A DNA stretch of 64,000 nt. Origin: Congeria kusceri (taxonomy: Eukaryota; Mollusca; Bivalvia; Myida; Dreissenidae). The stretch covers positions 24,532,134-24,596,133 of the forward strand of contig CM051040.1 of the NCBI GenBank assembly GCA_027627225.1. Reading direction: 5' to 3'. Of the stretch, positions 1 to 12,641 are shown in pieces. The notes below the pieces were generated by a model, which had not been told where the DNA came from, ran no database searches, and saw only the letters and a list, made by a program, of their open reading frames with translations. Numbering within the stretch: the stretch's first letter is position 1; each line of letters starts with the position of its first letter. The translations under genes and the position numbers were made by a program.

Positions 1-144
1 GAACATTTTCATGAAGTTTGGTAAAGATCAGATGAAAACTGTTGGACTTATAGAGAGCAGAAATGATATTGGTCTACCGACCGTCAGATGGACTGCTACT
101 TAGCAAATTAATATAAACCGCCTTTTTCGATGAGCGGCATAATA
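1..144 (+). mobile_element. 3' part of a tandem-core element (class B end)
   Basis: The sequence matches the element at 52400-52863: the same words around GAAGTTTGGTAAAGAT and GTTGGACTTA occur, and the 3' end is a hairpin with GCGGCATAA at 136-144, in the position of GGGGGCATAA in that copy. The 5' end lies left of the window. No coding potential. Confidence 0.6.
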
Positions 145-392
145 ATGCTGCACATACTCAAGGACATGGACATTGACAGTGTGATTGATACAGTTGCATC
201 CAAAAAGTGTAGAAAGCTTGTGCTTTTGTAAAGTCTGTTATTGTGAAACAACATGACACATTTCTGAAAGTACCGGTATTTAAAGTTTACTATTGTGTTT
301 ATGTATAAATGATGAAGATCAATTACAAATTTTCAAAAAATAGAATTCATTATTAGAAATTAAACCTGTGAAACATACTCCACAAAATTATA

Positions 393-1025
393 ACAAGAGC
401 TGTCTCAGGACAGCGCGCTCGACTATTCAACCGCTTTGTCAGAGTTATGAGCCTTTATCAATATCAAAAAAGGGGCATAATTCTGCTCAAATGCTGGTCA
501 TAATTATGGGCCTTTGCTCATGACCTTATATAATGACCTTGAAGACATGCGTGAAGTTTTCATTGAATATCTGTAGTAGATATAGAGATATAAAGTTGTT
601 GCACACAAACCTTAACCTGAATTTTCTAAGTACAAAAAGGGGAATAATTCTGCTAAATTGCAGGTCAGAGTTGTTGGCATAGGTCAGTGACCTTATATCA
701 TGACCCTGAAGACATTTTATAAGTTTCAAGTGAATATCTGTAGTAGTTATCGAGATATGAAGTTGTTGCACGCAAATTTTAACCTGAATATTCTAACTTC
801 AAAAAGGGGTATAATTCTGCTAAATTGCAGATTAGAGTTATGGGCCTTGATCAGTGACCTCACATAATAACCCTGAATACCAGTGTGAAGTTTTAATTGA
901 ATATCTGAAGGAGTTACAAAGATATGGACTTGTTGCACAAAAACCTTAACCAGAGCATTACGCCGACGGCGACGAACGGGTGAGTAGTATAGCTCGAACT
1001 ATTCAGTGTATAGTCGAGCTAAAAA
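393..1025 (+). mobile_element. Non-autonomous tandem-core element, class A ends (family A1)
   Basis: It starts ACAAGAG, followed by a perfect hairpin (GCTGTC 399-404 with GACAGC 409-414) and a subterminal motif GCTCGACTATTC (417-428). The core holds about three ~167-bp repeats around AAAAGGGG..TAATTCTGC (near 468, 634 and 802). The 3' end is a hairpin in which TAGTCGAGC (1011-1019) pairs with an upstream TAGCTCGA, followed by TAAAAA. The two ends carry inverted copies of the subterminal motif. The architecture resembles bivalve pearl elements and Helentron-type non-autonomous elements; that placement is inference. Short minus-strand ORFs in it are repeat shadows. Confidence 0.75.
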
Positions 1026-1919
1026 TCAAAATTATTAAATATTCTGAGAAAATAAAAGTTCTTCTGATTTGATGCTGAAACATTCCCAATGCAGCAACAA
1101 CACATTCCCCCACACAAAATAAAATGTTGCTTAGTTGTTTAATATTGCCATCAGATAATCATACTGTATTTATTTATTAAAACCACTGAGCTATTCACTG
1201 CACAACATGCTTACAAAGTATCCAGTCATACTTTAAGCTTCGTTACTGCTTTTAACACTGAAAATTTCAAACTTCAACAAATGCACAACATACAACGACT
1301 CATTTTGGGTAGTATTTTACATACTGGGCAAGTAGGACTTAGCAATCTTTTTATTTAATTTAATAACAAAATACAAATAACAAAAGTTTATAAATAAGCC
1401 ACAGATAACTTTTAGAAACTTTTCAATTAATAAGCCATATATATCCAGCCTATAAAATGTTCCATAAACACATTACATAAATTTATTATCGTAGTTTAAT
1501 ATGGTTTATAAGGTATGTTTTTTTAGCGGTAATTTGCCCCCTGAAATTTCCTAAATTTCCTCGTCGAAGTATTGAAGATTTGAAACTAACTGGTTTGAGA
1601 AATCATTCGACTAGCAAGCGGGGTGTAGTGCGGACTGAATTTACAGCGTGTCAAATTATTTCATTTGTATGAGATGTATAATGCAGCTTACAGTGTGTCC
1701 TAGTTTCCCATATAAGGAATGAAGTGTAGTAAAACTGTGTTTGCATTAACTCTCTATGAATTAAAAACATCATTTTTTTATTATTATTTATATTGATAAT
1801 CATGTTAAATTAGTATATGTTATATCTACAATCTAATTATTTACTGTAAAGTTCTGCATATGTTGTAATGTCGCTAAAACCCGGACAAGTACATTTGTGA
1901 AGAATCGTGGTATCTATTA
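1026..1919. other. AT-rich non-coding stretch
   Basis: No ORF, splice-site-flanked exon or known repeat recognised. The sequence is AT-rich with short homopolymers. Confidence 0.5.
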
Positions 1920-2774
1920 ACAAGAGCTGTCAGAGGACAGCGCTTGCCTATTCGAAGTATTTTAATTGGTATATATTTTGGATAGTGAAAGGGGCATACA
2001 TTTGTTAAAATACAATATTTTTAAGTGAAGCCTTGTAAGTCTATGTAAAAAGTGGGCTAACTCTGTCAAAGTACAAAACAGAGTTATGGGTAATGTTGCC
2101 CCTGATACAAGAGATGATGACAAAGGTTAGTTCGAAGTTTCAAGTGAATAACTTATGTAGTTTTGAAGTAACACAACTTTTGAATATAACCTTTAACCAG
2201 AATATCTATGTGAAAAAGGGGCATAACTCTGTCAAAATACAAAACATAGCTATGGGTAATGTTGCCCCTGATACTAGAGTTGATGACAAAGGTTAGTTCC
2301 AAGTTTCAAGTGAATAACTTGTGTAGTTTTGAAGTTACCAAACTTTTGAATATAAACTTTAAACAGAAAATCTATGTGAAAAGGGGGCATAACTCTGTCA
2401 AAATATAAAACAGAGTTATGGGGAATGTTGCCCCTGACACTGGAATTGATGGCAAATATTAATTCCAAGTTTCAAGTGAATAACTTATGTAGTTTTGAAG
2501 TTACAAAACTTTTGAATATAAACTTTAACCAGAAAATCTATGTGAAAAAGGGGCATAACTCTGTCAAAATACAAAACAGAGTATATGGAATGTTGCCCTT
2601 GATACTGGAGTTGATGACAACGGTTAGTTACATGTTTCAAGTGAATAACTTATGTAGTTTTGAAGTTACAAGACTTTTGAATAAAAACTTGAACCAAATT
2701 CAGACGCGGACGTGGACGCCGATGCCGGGGGTAGTAGGAAAGCTCACCTATTCTTCGAATAGTCGAGCTAAAAA
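1920..2774 (+). mobile_element. Non-autonomous tandem-core element, class A ends (family A1)
   Basis: Second copy of the family at 393-1025. ACAAGAG start, hairpin GCTGTC (1926-1931)/GACAGC (1936-1941), and four core repeats of ~167 bp (starting near 2047, 2214, 2381 and 2547). The 3' end is a clean hairpin: CTATTC (2748-2753) pairs with GAATAG (2757-2762), enclosed by AGCTC/GAGCT and followed by AAAAA. Open frames at 2093-2296 and 2425-2829 just read through the repeats (the word KKGHNSVKIQN recurs) and are not genes. Confidence 0.8.
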
Positions 2775-2855
2775 GGGACATATAAATCTAAACAATAATA
2801 GTCATTACAGTTATTGTGCGCGGAAATAATTGGAAGGCTTTTATAGGCAAATTAT

Positions 2856-3985
2856 TGATTGAGGTTGAAATTTAATGTTGCTTGAGATTGAGATTTAGGA
2901 ATTTGGGAGATTAAGATTTAGGGTTGACTAAGATTGAGACTTAGGATTTTTTGACATTGAGATTAAGGATTAACTGAGATTGAGACTTAGGATTTTTTGA
3001 CATTGAGATTAAGGATTAACTGAGATTTTAATTTAACAGTGCTTGTGATTTAGGGTTGATTGAGATTGAGGATTATTTGAATTAAAGATTTAGGGTTCAT
3101 TGAGATTGCGATATAAGGTTAATGGAGATTGAGATTAAGAGCTGCTTGATATCAATCTTTAAGATGGATTAAGATTGAGAATTAATGAGAATTAAGGTTG
3201 ATTGAGATCGAGATTAAAGGTTGATTAAGATTCAGATTTAAAGCTGCTTTAGATTGAGAATAAAGGCTGGTTGAGATTGATATTTAAAGCTGCATGAGAC
3301 TGATATTAAATGGTTGATTGAGATTGACATTTAAAGCTGATAGAGGTTGAGATTAAAGGTTGATTGAGATTGATATTTAAAGCTGCTCGAGATTGAGATT
3401 TAAAGCTGCCCGAGATTGAGATTTAAAGCTGCTCGAGATTGAGATTTAAAGCTGCCCGAGATTGAGATTTAAAGCTGCTCGAGATTGAGATTTAAGGCTG
3501 CTTGAGAGTGAGAATTAAGGCTGATTAAGATTGAGAATTAAGGTTGCTTGAGATTTAAAGCTGCATGATATCGAGATTTAAGGTTGATTAAGATTGACAT
3601 TTAAAGCTGCTTGAGATTGAGATTAAAGGCTGATTGAGATTGAGATTTAAAGCTGCATGATATCGAGATTTAAGGTTGATTAAGATTGACATTTAAAGCT
3701 GCTTGAGATTGAGAATAAAGGCTGATTGAGACTGAATTTTTTTAAACTGCTTGAAGTTGAGATTAAAGACTGATTGAGATTGAGATTTAAAGCTGCTCGA
3801 GATTGAGATTTAAGGTTGATTAAGATTGAGATTTAATGTTGCTTGAGATGAGATTTAATGTTGCTTGAGATTGAGATTAAAAGTTGCTTGTGGTTGAGAT
3901 TGAAGTTGCTTGAAATTGAGATTTAGGGTTGTTTGAGAGTGAAATTTAAAAATATTTGAGATTGAAAAACAGGACTGTTTGAGAT
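2856..3985 (+). repeat. Minisatellite, ~22-23 bp unit (GATTGAGATTTAAAGCTGCT)
   Basis: About 1.1 kb of degenerate tandem repeats with consensus near GATTGAGATTTAAAGCTGCT plus TGA or CGA. Higher-order structure is visible: a ~46-bp block duplicated near 2933-3020, near-identical 23-bp units alternating CTGCTCGAG and CTGCCCGAG near 3385-3490, and a ~92-bp block repeated from about 3559 and 3651. Flanks are single-copy in this window. Confidence 0.9.
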
Positions 3986-4949
3986 TTGTATTGTTTTGAG
4001 TCAGGCAATTGTATATGGGAAATTAGGGTCTTAAATCAGCAATTCAATATCTAGGAATGTTGTTTTATTGATGCATTCATACAAATGCCTGTATGCGATT
4101 GTAAACTTGATTTATGTAGATCTGTGTATGTTTAAAGCAGTTGTGTTTTTCTAATTGCATTACATTATGTAGGATTTAGTTAAAGCGGAATGGCAGGGCA
4201 GCCCGCCCTTCCATTTTTTAGCCCCGCCCTCTTGCCCTTTTCCTCCGCCCTTTTAAAAATTTTCCCACCCTCCTGAGTACTTTTTGTCATTTGTGTCAGC
4301 ACAGACACGCCCTAATGCAATTTAATTGGTAACTTGCGCATCTTGGCAAACACATCTTGGCCTAAATGATCATTGACGTATTGTCGTGACATGTATCATT
4401 AATCAGCTCGTCATGACCATGCGACATCAATTATCAGTTACCGAATTAATGGCAATTTAGTGCCGATTGCGGTGCTTCTGTAAAGGATTTTTGCAGCTGT
4501 TGTTTGTTAATGTCTAATTATGTTATTTTACCAAATGTTATCCATGTTATTGTTGTTGGTGTTCTGGAATTTTCTACTTATTATAATAATTTACTCTCTT
4601 AAAAAACGTCAATGCAAACTAAATTTCATATACGCATACATAATTACCTTGCATGCAAAACACATATTAATCCAAATTGAATTTTAATATTCAATAAGTT
4701 TTATGCCGTACACTAGTGATGGGCTGATTAATCATTTCGTCAGTTAATTAACGACAATAGTACACTGATTAATTAGTCGACGAAGATTTTCGATTCGTCG
4801 ACGAATTATACTTTTTCATACCAGAGTTGTCTTTCTTTGAAATTTTCCAGAATTCTTAGTCATTGGAAACAAATAACCTCATTCGTCAATATTATTTATT
4901 TGACCAATCAAAACGCGCGTTTCACAGGCAACCGGTGTCATTGTAAAAT

Positions 4950-7900
4950 ATGGCTTCCAACATGGTACCGTCAACGATGGTTAAAAAAAAAAGCAAATCA
5001 AAGCCTTCCATCGTATGGAAACATTTTTCCATGCGTTTAAATGACCCGTTATTAGCGGCAACGGACGAAAACATCGACAATGAATATGTGTTTTGCAATT
5101 ATTGCAACACACAATATAAGAATCACAGTGAGTATGAATCCGGGATGTTTCGTCCTTTAGACCTTTCGCCATGTATAGTGACTATACTCATGCCATTTTA
5201 CGAAACAATTATGTCAATTTAATGTCAAACTGCTGCCTGTTTATTTCATTTAAGTTCAAATTATTTTTACAGTGCGCATCTTTTTGGTCATTAAAACCAC
5301 ATATAGATCAATGACACAAAAAAATCATCTGCTTTAATATTTTAACAATTTTTAATAATGTATTAAATAACCACTAATTCCGGTAAAGCAATATTTTGCA
5401 CAACTTATTTCAAGCAACAGACTGTTTAGTATTAAACCAATCTGTAATTGTTCATTTAATATGCTAACATGCCACGTGTAGACGCGCAGTGTTTGCCGCA
5501 GAGTCATAGACAACAAAGTTTATGGTTGTTTAACTACTAATAAACAAGTCAACTACCAATAAACGAGTCAAAATATTAGTTCCGAAATTGTGAAATATAG
5601 TTTGCATTGCAATTGCAGAATATGTTGTTTGGTAATGTTAGAATCGAAGTAATTTTCGCATAATAGTTGTTGGCTAATAAACAATGTTTTGTCGTTGTGA
5701 TGCGGCTAACGCCCTTCTTAGTAACTACTGTTGAAATGAAAATGTTTACTCTGGAAACATAAAAACAATCTCATCCTTAATAATATTAATAATTGATTAA
5801 CACGCAATCTGATATCTGATATGATATGGTAAGTCTCACTTATCACATTAACGCCTATTTAAATTATTTATTCTTTATTAAGATCACCAAATGATTATTT
5901 AGGTCTGACTATTTAAAATGTCATGTTGCATTCAATACAAATCGAATCAACCTGTGTTAAAACCAAACAATGTTCTCATTGTTCTGCATAACTATTGTTT
6001 TGTGGGATCTGCATTTGATTGCATCATATTTTATTTAGTAACATTTTTAGTTTAAAAATTTACTAAATGTTTTGTTTTTGTTTGCAGATTCCACATCCAC
6101 CATGAAGTGGCATATTGAAGAGCAACACAAACGCATACAGCTAAATGAGGAAAAAGATTCCACACAACAAAAAATTACTAGCTTTACAAAAAGTGGTTCA
6201 AAATGAATCCCAATCAATAAAAAAAATCTCCAAATAAAAATGTAAGATCGACGATAAACTTTTGTCGTTGTTTACAGACAAGATGTTGCCCATAAGTACT
6301 GTGGAACATTCAAGTTTTAAAGAGTTTGTGCATGAGTTAAGTCCCCAATATAAAATTCCAAGTAGAAAAGGTGTTTTATCAATGATGAGAGAGACATATT
6401 CCGATGCAAAAATGAAGCTATTCGATGTGCTTAAGAACTGCGAAAGCATGGCATTAACTCATGATTCTTGGACCTCTATTCAAACCGAAAGCTTTGATAC
6501 AGTGACGGCGCATTTTATTGACAGTGAGTGGAAACTTCATTCAACCGTCCTACAGACTGCACACTTCAATGGTCGTCATACGGGTAACATATCAGTTAGT
6601 CAAATTTTATTCTTTCACTTACTAAATTGGTATTTAATTAATTTAGCATAATTATAGCGTGTCTTGTTGTTGTCAACTTGTTCTTCTTGTTCATCATCAT
6701 CTTCTTCTTGTTCATCATCATCTTCTTTTTGTTCATCATAATTTTCTTCTTCTCTTTATAATTATTATTATAATACATAGACACTACAGTTCTATTATAA
6801 TTAGTTAATTTCTTAGAATTCATAACTTAACATTGTAATATTTTAATTATTAAATTTAGAAAAGTTCATAATTAAATAATGAAAACAAATTTGATACAGT
6901 TTTATGTACATAAAATCATTCATACACCTTGTTGGCTGGTAGGCGTGTACATTACTTAAACACTTTTAATATTAATAACTGCATACTGGTATATGTTTGT
7001 CTTATTATCTATGTATATCTGATTTGATCTTCAAATTATTTTGTAGGTGAAAACATCAGTAATCATCTTGCTGAGACACTTCACGATTGGGGCATTAAAG
7101 ATCCAGTTTTTGTAACGGACAATGCAGCAAATGAGAAGAAAGCAATAAACATGTTAGGGTACCCAAGAATAGGCTGCTATGGACACACTTTGAACCTGAT
7201 TGTTAAACATGGTTTAGAAAATGCAGACGCTAAGAATTTAATTATGAAAGGTAGATCTATTGTTACATTTTTTAACACTAGTACGAATGCTACAGAACTT
7301 TTGTTAAACAAACAGTTACCAGCGAATGGACCACCTCTTCACCTGATTCAAGACGTATGCACCAGATGGAATTCTACTTTGGACATGTTGGCCAGAATTG
7401 ACAAATTATTTCCAGTTTTAACATCAGTTGCAACTGAAGACACATTGGGAAAGAGGAGTAAAGATCTTGAAAATAAAATGTTTAGCTTTAAAGAAAGAAA
7501 TGAAGTTAAGTGCTTGATTGCTTTGTTAGAACCATTTAAGAAAGCAACCGAGATGTTATCATCTGACCAAATACCGACTTTGGGTCTCATCCTTCCAGCT
7601 TTGAAAAAATTAAAAAATGTTCTTCAGATTGATGACAATGATAGTGAGATGATTAAATTGGTAAAGTCCGAAATGAATGAACAGTTAGTGACTAGAACAG
7701 ACACTTTAAACATGGAATTGATCGCTTGCAGGCTGACACCCAGTCCTCGCACAATGCAATTTGCAAGTGAAGCAGAGCAATCAACATCAGTGACTTTGCT
7801 AAGAGAGGCGCTTGTGAAACAAAACACTGTGTCAGTGTGTAAAGACCATAATGAAAATGTACTGGAGGAGACTGCATTGCCATGTGTAGTTGAAGTTGAA

Positions 7901-8287
7901 ATAATCCCTTCACCATCCAAAAAACGTAATAAAACTGACGTTGAACATAAACCAAAAAATCCTACTTCATGGATGGAAGACATTTTATGTGCTAGTGAAG
8001 TGAAAGAAAAAACGGCAGCTGATGTAATAGAAAATGAACTGCAAAGTTACTTGCGATTGCCATGTGTAGATGCCAACACAGACACTTTACAGTGGTGGAA
8101 AACAAATTCAGACAGATATCCCAAATTATCTGTGCTGGCAAAAAAATATTTGGCTATTCCAGCATCAAGTGTCAGCTCCGAAAGAATTTTTAGTCTAACT
8201 GGCAATATTATTTCGAAAAAACGTTCCAGATTAAGATCAGATCTTGTAAATATGATTGTGTTTTTAAACAAAAACAAGGATTTTTAA
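4950..8287 (+). pseudogene. hAT transposase (ZBED-like), disabled by frameshift and stop
   Basis: Transposase that would excise and reinsert the surrounding element. Exon 1 (4950-5127) begins MASNMVPSTM and carries the first half of a BED zinc finger (CNYC); exon 2 (6088-6583) completes it with H-x4-H (WHIEEQH) across a phase-consistent GT..AG intron, then encodes the first catalytic motif (LTHDSWTS). Exon 3 (7047-8287) starts HTGEN, has the second Asp motif (VTDNAAN), a long helical insertion and the C-terminal hATC dimerisation block (PASSVSSERIFS, with the catalytic Glu of hAT proteins). Total length about 640 residues, normal for the group. Within exon 2 the BED frame ends at TGA near 6202, and the downstream frame has TAA at 6235, so at least a frameshift and a stop separate the finger from the core. 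Exon 3 is otherwise uninterrupted. Probably young and recently inactivated. Confidence 0.88.
6660..6760 (+). repeat. Imperfect microsatellite in hAT intron 2
   Basis: Imperfect TTC/TCA runs (TTCTTCTTGTTCATCATCAT repeated with variation) inside the intron between exons 2 and 3 of the transposase gene. Confidence 0.8.
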
Positions 8288-10202
8288 ACAGTGACTTCAA
8301 TCATCTGGAAATCATAAAAATTTGCACAGCCTTGTTATTTGAAAAATAATAGTTAGTGTTGCATTCAGACAGTCAATTTTACTTCTTTTTTGTTTCAAAC
8401 ATACATGTATTTCAAACAGAGATTTATATTATTTCCTAGTCTAAACAAAAGTATGTTTTGAAATAATATTTGTTCATTTTATGGCATTTCTGGTGCTCAA
8501 CCAAAGTTGTGTTATTTTTTTTATTTTCATCATAATGCTTGAATTTCAGAGTAAAAGTTCTTATCATAAAAATGTAACATGGCTGTATGTCTTTTATTGT
8601 CATTAGTAGATATATGACACGTTATGTTTGTTCTCGTCTTCTCGAAGGTTTTTAATAACTGAATATTCAAGGGGTGTAATGCGGCGTATCAGTAAACATG
8701 TTATATGAGGTTGGAGAAAACGTTTATATACACAGAATTAAACATGATGGTGGAGATTATAAAAACAATTGTTAAAAATACATAATTTTATGTTATTAAT
8801 AGCGACTCATTGTAGAGATTTCATGAGACTGTAAAAAAGCAGTAGTAGTTAACTCAATATGAATGATGTTTGTGCAGTTGTTCGAATCCTACAGGAATAT
8901 TGTATCATTTTTTTGCATTTTCATTCATTTTTATTCGATATGTTGTTGCTAACTTGCTACTAGAATAAACTATAAGATAGGTGAAAATTATCTGTTTTTT
9001 AATAAGATTATTTTGATAAGCCTCTTTATTAAATACTACATGTATATTTTTGTAACAGCTGAGCCTAATTGCATACTGTATTGACTTGTCATAAATAATA
9101 TGTGGCGCTTATCGTATTCACCTGTGGTTTATGCAACTTGACTAGATGTTGTAATGTTTGTACGCATATTATTGGTGTTTAAAATCATAAAAATCTGCCA
9201 TACATTTAAATTTTAATAAATAAATCAGCTCAAATCAGTTAAATATGTTCTGTTTAACCAAAGTTTCCTTCACCAATAATAATCCTGATTAATCGGTTAT
9301 TTAGTCGGTTTTGTAGCCGATTAATCGACTAAAAATTTTCTGACCGATTAACAACACTACCGTACACAATCTCCAGTTTAAGTCCAATACATGTATATTT
9401 AGTCACTCCCATTTAAATATCCATTTTATCCCATGCAACAACACACCTGTCTGATTCTTTTGACACCCTTGACATTTCACCTAAAACGGTAATTCATTAA
9501 TGCTCTATCAATAGTGTTGGTACAGTGTAGGTACAGTAGTGTTGATTGATGCTTTTGTTCACTGCTACAAACCACTAGAGAATGGCCCAGCTCAGCAGTC
9601 ACATCAAACACTTTTGAAGTCAAACCGACACTGCTGCTAAGGACCACACTGCTGCTAAGGACTTTACTAACCGTTACTAACCCCTAACCCGCTTGCAGAT
9701 TTAGAAGCCCGGTTAATTTATGACATTGCACTTTCACTCTTCTCAGTTGTAACAGGTGTTATTGTCAATGACTGTATTTTTTACCGATTGTTCAAATTGG
9801 AAATTTGATTGCAAGGTAATTAGGAAGTGATGCAATGATTTTCTTTAATGAAATAACTATGAATTAAATATGAAATAAATAAGAAAATATAAATAAAATT
9901 TTAAAAAGACAACACATTCCACTGGCATTTAAGTATGTAAATAATATATATGATAAAATCGTCTTAATTATAATAATAATAATAACATACTTCTATCTTT
10001 TGAAATAAAAAGTAAGGATTGCTTGATATTCTTATGAATATTATTATTAATTTAATAATATTAATTACTTAATTAATAAAAAAAAAAATATATATATATA
10101 TAATTATTATAACCCTGCCCTTTTTGGCGAAAAGGCCCCCCCTGCCCTTTCTCAGGCCCCCCCTGCCATTTTTTTAGTCTGGCTAAATCCCTACATTATG
10201 TA

Positions 10203-10600
10203 CATGTAATAGTTTACACAAAAAGTGTATTGACACTGGGGTGATAGATTTGTCACTGGGATAGAACATTCAGAAAAAGATAATCAGTAATTACTTAATG
10301 ATATTAATGGGGGATTAGGGAGTCTATTGACCATGTTTTAAATGCCTAACCTTTTAGCTGGTGACTCAAATAGAATGGTACACAAAGTAAAACTATGACC
10401 AGCAGTAGGCTAACTTGGGGCATGATGGCAGCTCTTATATTCCATGTAGCAGACACCAGGAACAAATGGGGCACTAAGTGGTGTCAGTGAAGGACATTTT
10501 TATCCCAGTACTGAAGCTTTTGGGGCACAATTTCATGATAGAAACGTTCACAGGCATGTACTCGATAGAGAATTTTATAGTGACCCTTAAGATGATAGGA
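10203..10600. other. Non-coding stretch
   Basis: Single-copy looking sequence between the old TIR element and the Gypsy remnant. No gene or repeat recognised. Confidence 0.4.
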
Positions 10601-10639
10601 CAGATCACCCGTTAGACCGAGGCTATGAACAGGAATCAA

Positions 10640-12300
10640 GGACCAGCAGGGCTATTGTTGGCAATTCAAACTTTTAACTCAAGAAAAGGGGAGAGGTCCA
10701 TGTACTATGAAGCCCGAAAAACGATTGCCAAGCAGGAGGATGGTCTGATTATGCGGTTTAATTTGAGCAAATTTGTAATATTGGAATGGGTGGAGAGATA
10801 GCGAGAAGGGGTCTATGTGGACCATATTAAGGAAATCTTGAACCAGAGTTACACACCTAGAAAGCGGGTTTTAGCATACAGATGTGAATTTGGAACTTGG
10901 AAACGATGTAGAAATAAATCAGTTATAGCTTTTGGCAATGCTCTAATGAATTTGGGAAACAATGCTTTTCCATGGATGGGGCCCCGGGCTTTAGAGACTC
11001 GTATAATTGACCAATATATTCAGGACTTGAGGCGATTTTGATTTACATGTCCAATTTACTCCCCTTTTATTCTTGATGCTGCGATCAGTGCAGCAGTGGA
11101 ATAATGTGGATTCCAGGGTTCGTTATATTGCTTAGCTAACTTAAAGATGTACGAGTAACAGAATTAGGCCACTCTCTTTAGTGACCCAGCTGCATCCCTC
11201 AGATCATCTGTTATGCGTACATATGTTCAGTAGAGGACCTGCAGGACATTTTTAGTTCTATTTTGGAGAAGAGATTGCAAAAACGTCTATTGAACCTCAA
11301 TAAAAAATGTAATAACAGCAACTTTCTGGCATATAGAGAATCTTAAGCAGAACCTCGAAGAACCTCAGTAATACTAATTCATGCTCTAGTAACAGATACT
11401 GCTATGTATGGTTATTATCTTCAAAATCCAAGAGGCAATATATTTGAGGATATAAAAAGCTAATATATGACATTGATAACTACCAAAATAGGTACAATGG
11501 TCCTATGCGTCATGATATTTGAAATCCAAGACCATATCAGCAGGCTAGTTTTGAGAGAAATTACAGACCTAAATTCCATATACCTGATCATGATTACGTA
11601 AGATATACAGTTAATCCATAGGAAAATTCAAGCCCTCACACGGGTCCTGGAAATATAGATAATCTTTGTCATAATAAACCGCCTACATTAACAGACCATT
11701 TATTTATATATACTGTGAGGGAAATGGTCATGTAGAAAAACGCTGCCAAGTAAAGAACCAGGAAATATTATGTTACTGATTGGTAAAGATCGAGACCGAT
11801 TTTCTAGTCAAAGAATCTCTAAGGCAATCTAACCAAGAAGTTGTGAATGTAGAAATCAACTGCTTAATGTAATATGAATCCACTAAGAATGTTGATAATG
11901 TAGCTGACTGTACACTTAAAGGGGTTAATAGAAAAGAAACTAGTATCATAGGAAATGATGAAAGATAATTTTGTCAGCCAAAATAATAAAGAGGTGGTAG
12001 TTCATGGTTTAGAATTTGAACAAACCTGTACGAGTTCTAACGAGTATTTATATTTTCAGTTCTGGTTAAGCATGTTCTTACCAACAGATGGAAGCTTGTG
12101 CGAGTTGGTGGATGCGTTTGGTTTTGGAACCTGACATTCCACTATGCGAAGTCATCCACTCTGTTTCAAGGACGATGAGCCATGCGTCCCTTGACGCTGT
12201 CGGAGGCGCTTATTTGAATTGATATGTCTCTTGTGAAATTAAATACCCCGCTTGTTGGCACACCTATCTTGTGTTGTGTATTTTATGAAACCTGATGGTT
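10640..12300 (+). pseudogene. Ty3/Gypsy-type gag remnant with possible LTR piece
   Basis: Decayed capsid-like coding sequence. The stretch 10817-11041 reads through a Gag-like segment (…NALMNLGNNAFPW… then IIDQYIQDL) comparable with the 'A-L-L-A-FP…QFI-L' part of Gypsy Gag. At 11714-11746 a zinc-knuckle remnant follows (CEGNGHVEKRC); its first cysteine position is Tyr, so the CCHC box is broken. Many stops and shifts lie between. The tail near 12070-12290 (ending in an AAATACCCCGCTTGTTGGCA-like region) may be LTR sequence, but I see no second LTR to confirm it. No protease or polymerase recognised here. Confidence 0.55.
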
Positions 12301-12641
12301 AGATAATAAATAATTTATGTTTGGCATAAATGAAATGAAATAGAAAACATAAAGGCGATTAAATTCCATCAAGAAATGTAATAATAATTTGTATAACTCC
12401 TTGCAAGACTTTTGGTAAGGCTGACCATATTTATGCATGACCTAGACTTGACATAATTACTATCTTAAGTAGTTAGAAGTGGACAATGACAATGTAAAAT
12501 GGTACAAAGCCAGTCCTGAGATCATGCTACTTAAGGGGGTATATATACTTTCGAGTATGTTGGTTTTCAATGACAGAATTCAGTGGGCATAATTATATAC
12601 CAGGGTTGTTATTATTAACCAATCGCCGATCAAATTCATAT

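Larger units (their letters stand above)
4714..9359 (+). mobile_element. hAT-superfamily DNA transposon (4646 bp, exact 8-bp TSD)
   Basis: The ends are TAGTGATGGGCTGATTAATC on the left and, read inward on the other strand, TAGTGTTGTTAATCGGTC on the right. The 8-bp CCGTACAC occurs exactly at 4706-4713 and 9360-9367. An 8-bp target duplication and TAGTG-type ends are typical of hAT elements. The interior encodes a three-exon BED-finger transposase (separate entry). The subterminal zones are rich in TTAATCG/CGATTAA words, likely transposase-binding repeats. The element sits inside the older element at 4172-10191, so it arrived later. Confidence 0.93.
4172..10191. mobile_element. Old TIR DNA transposon, interrupted by a hAT element
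   Basis: The ends are inverted: GGATTTAG at 4172 and CTAAATCCC ending at 10191, each followed inward by an ATGGCAGGG-like block (4190 and the complement near 10160). An identical 11-bp TACATTATGTA flanks both sides (4161-4171, 10192-10202), which reads as a target-site duplication. After removing the inserted hAT, about 1.37 kb of this element's own sequence remains, with GC-rich ends (runs of CCGCCC and GGCCCCC) and no ORF. The superfamily is not clear; the long TSD would suit a Mutator-like or similar group. A non-autonomous copy is the simplest reading. Confidence 0.75.

Noticed and set aside
2093..2829. Plus-strand frames of 67 and 134 codons
   Set aside because: They read through the 167-bp tandem repeats and repeat the same peptide. 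There are no gene signals.
7348..8277. Minus-strand frames of 76-119 codons within the hAT region
   Set aside because: Antisense to the long transposase exon 3.
8870..8900. tRNA-like GTTCGAATCC
   Set aside because: No A box, acceptor stem or anticodon arm can be placed around it.
10817..11041. A 74-codon host gene
   Set aside because: It fits better as a piece of decayed Gypsy gag upstream of a broken zinc knuckle.
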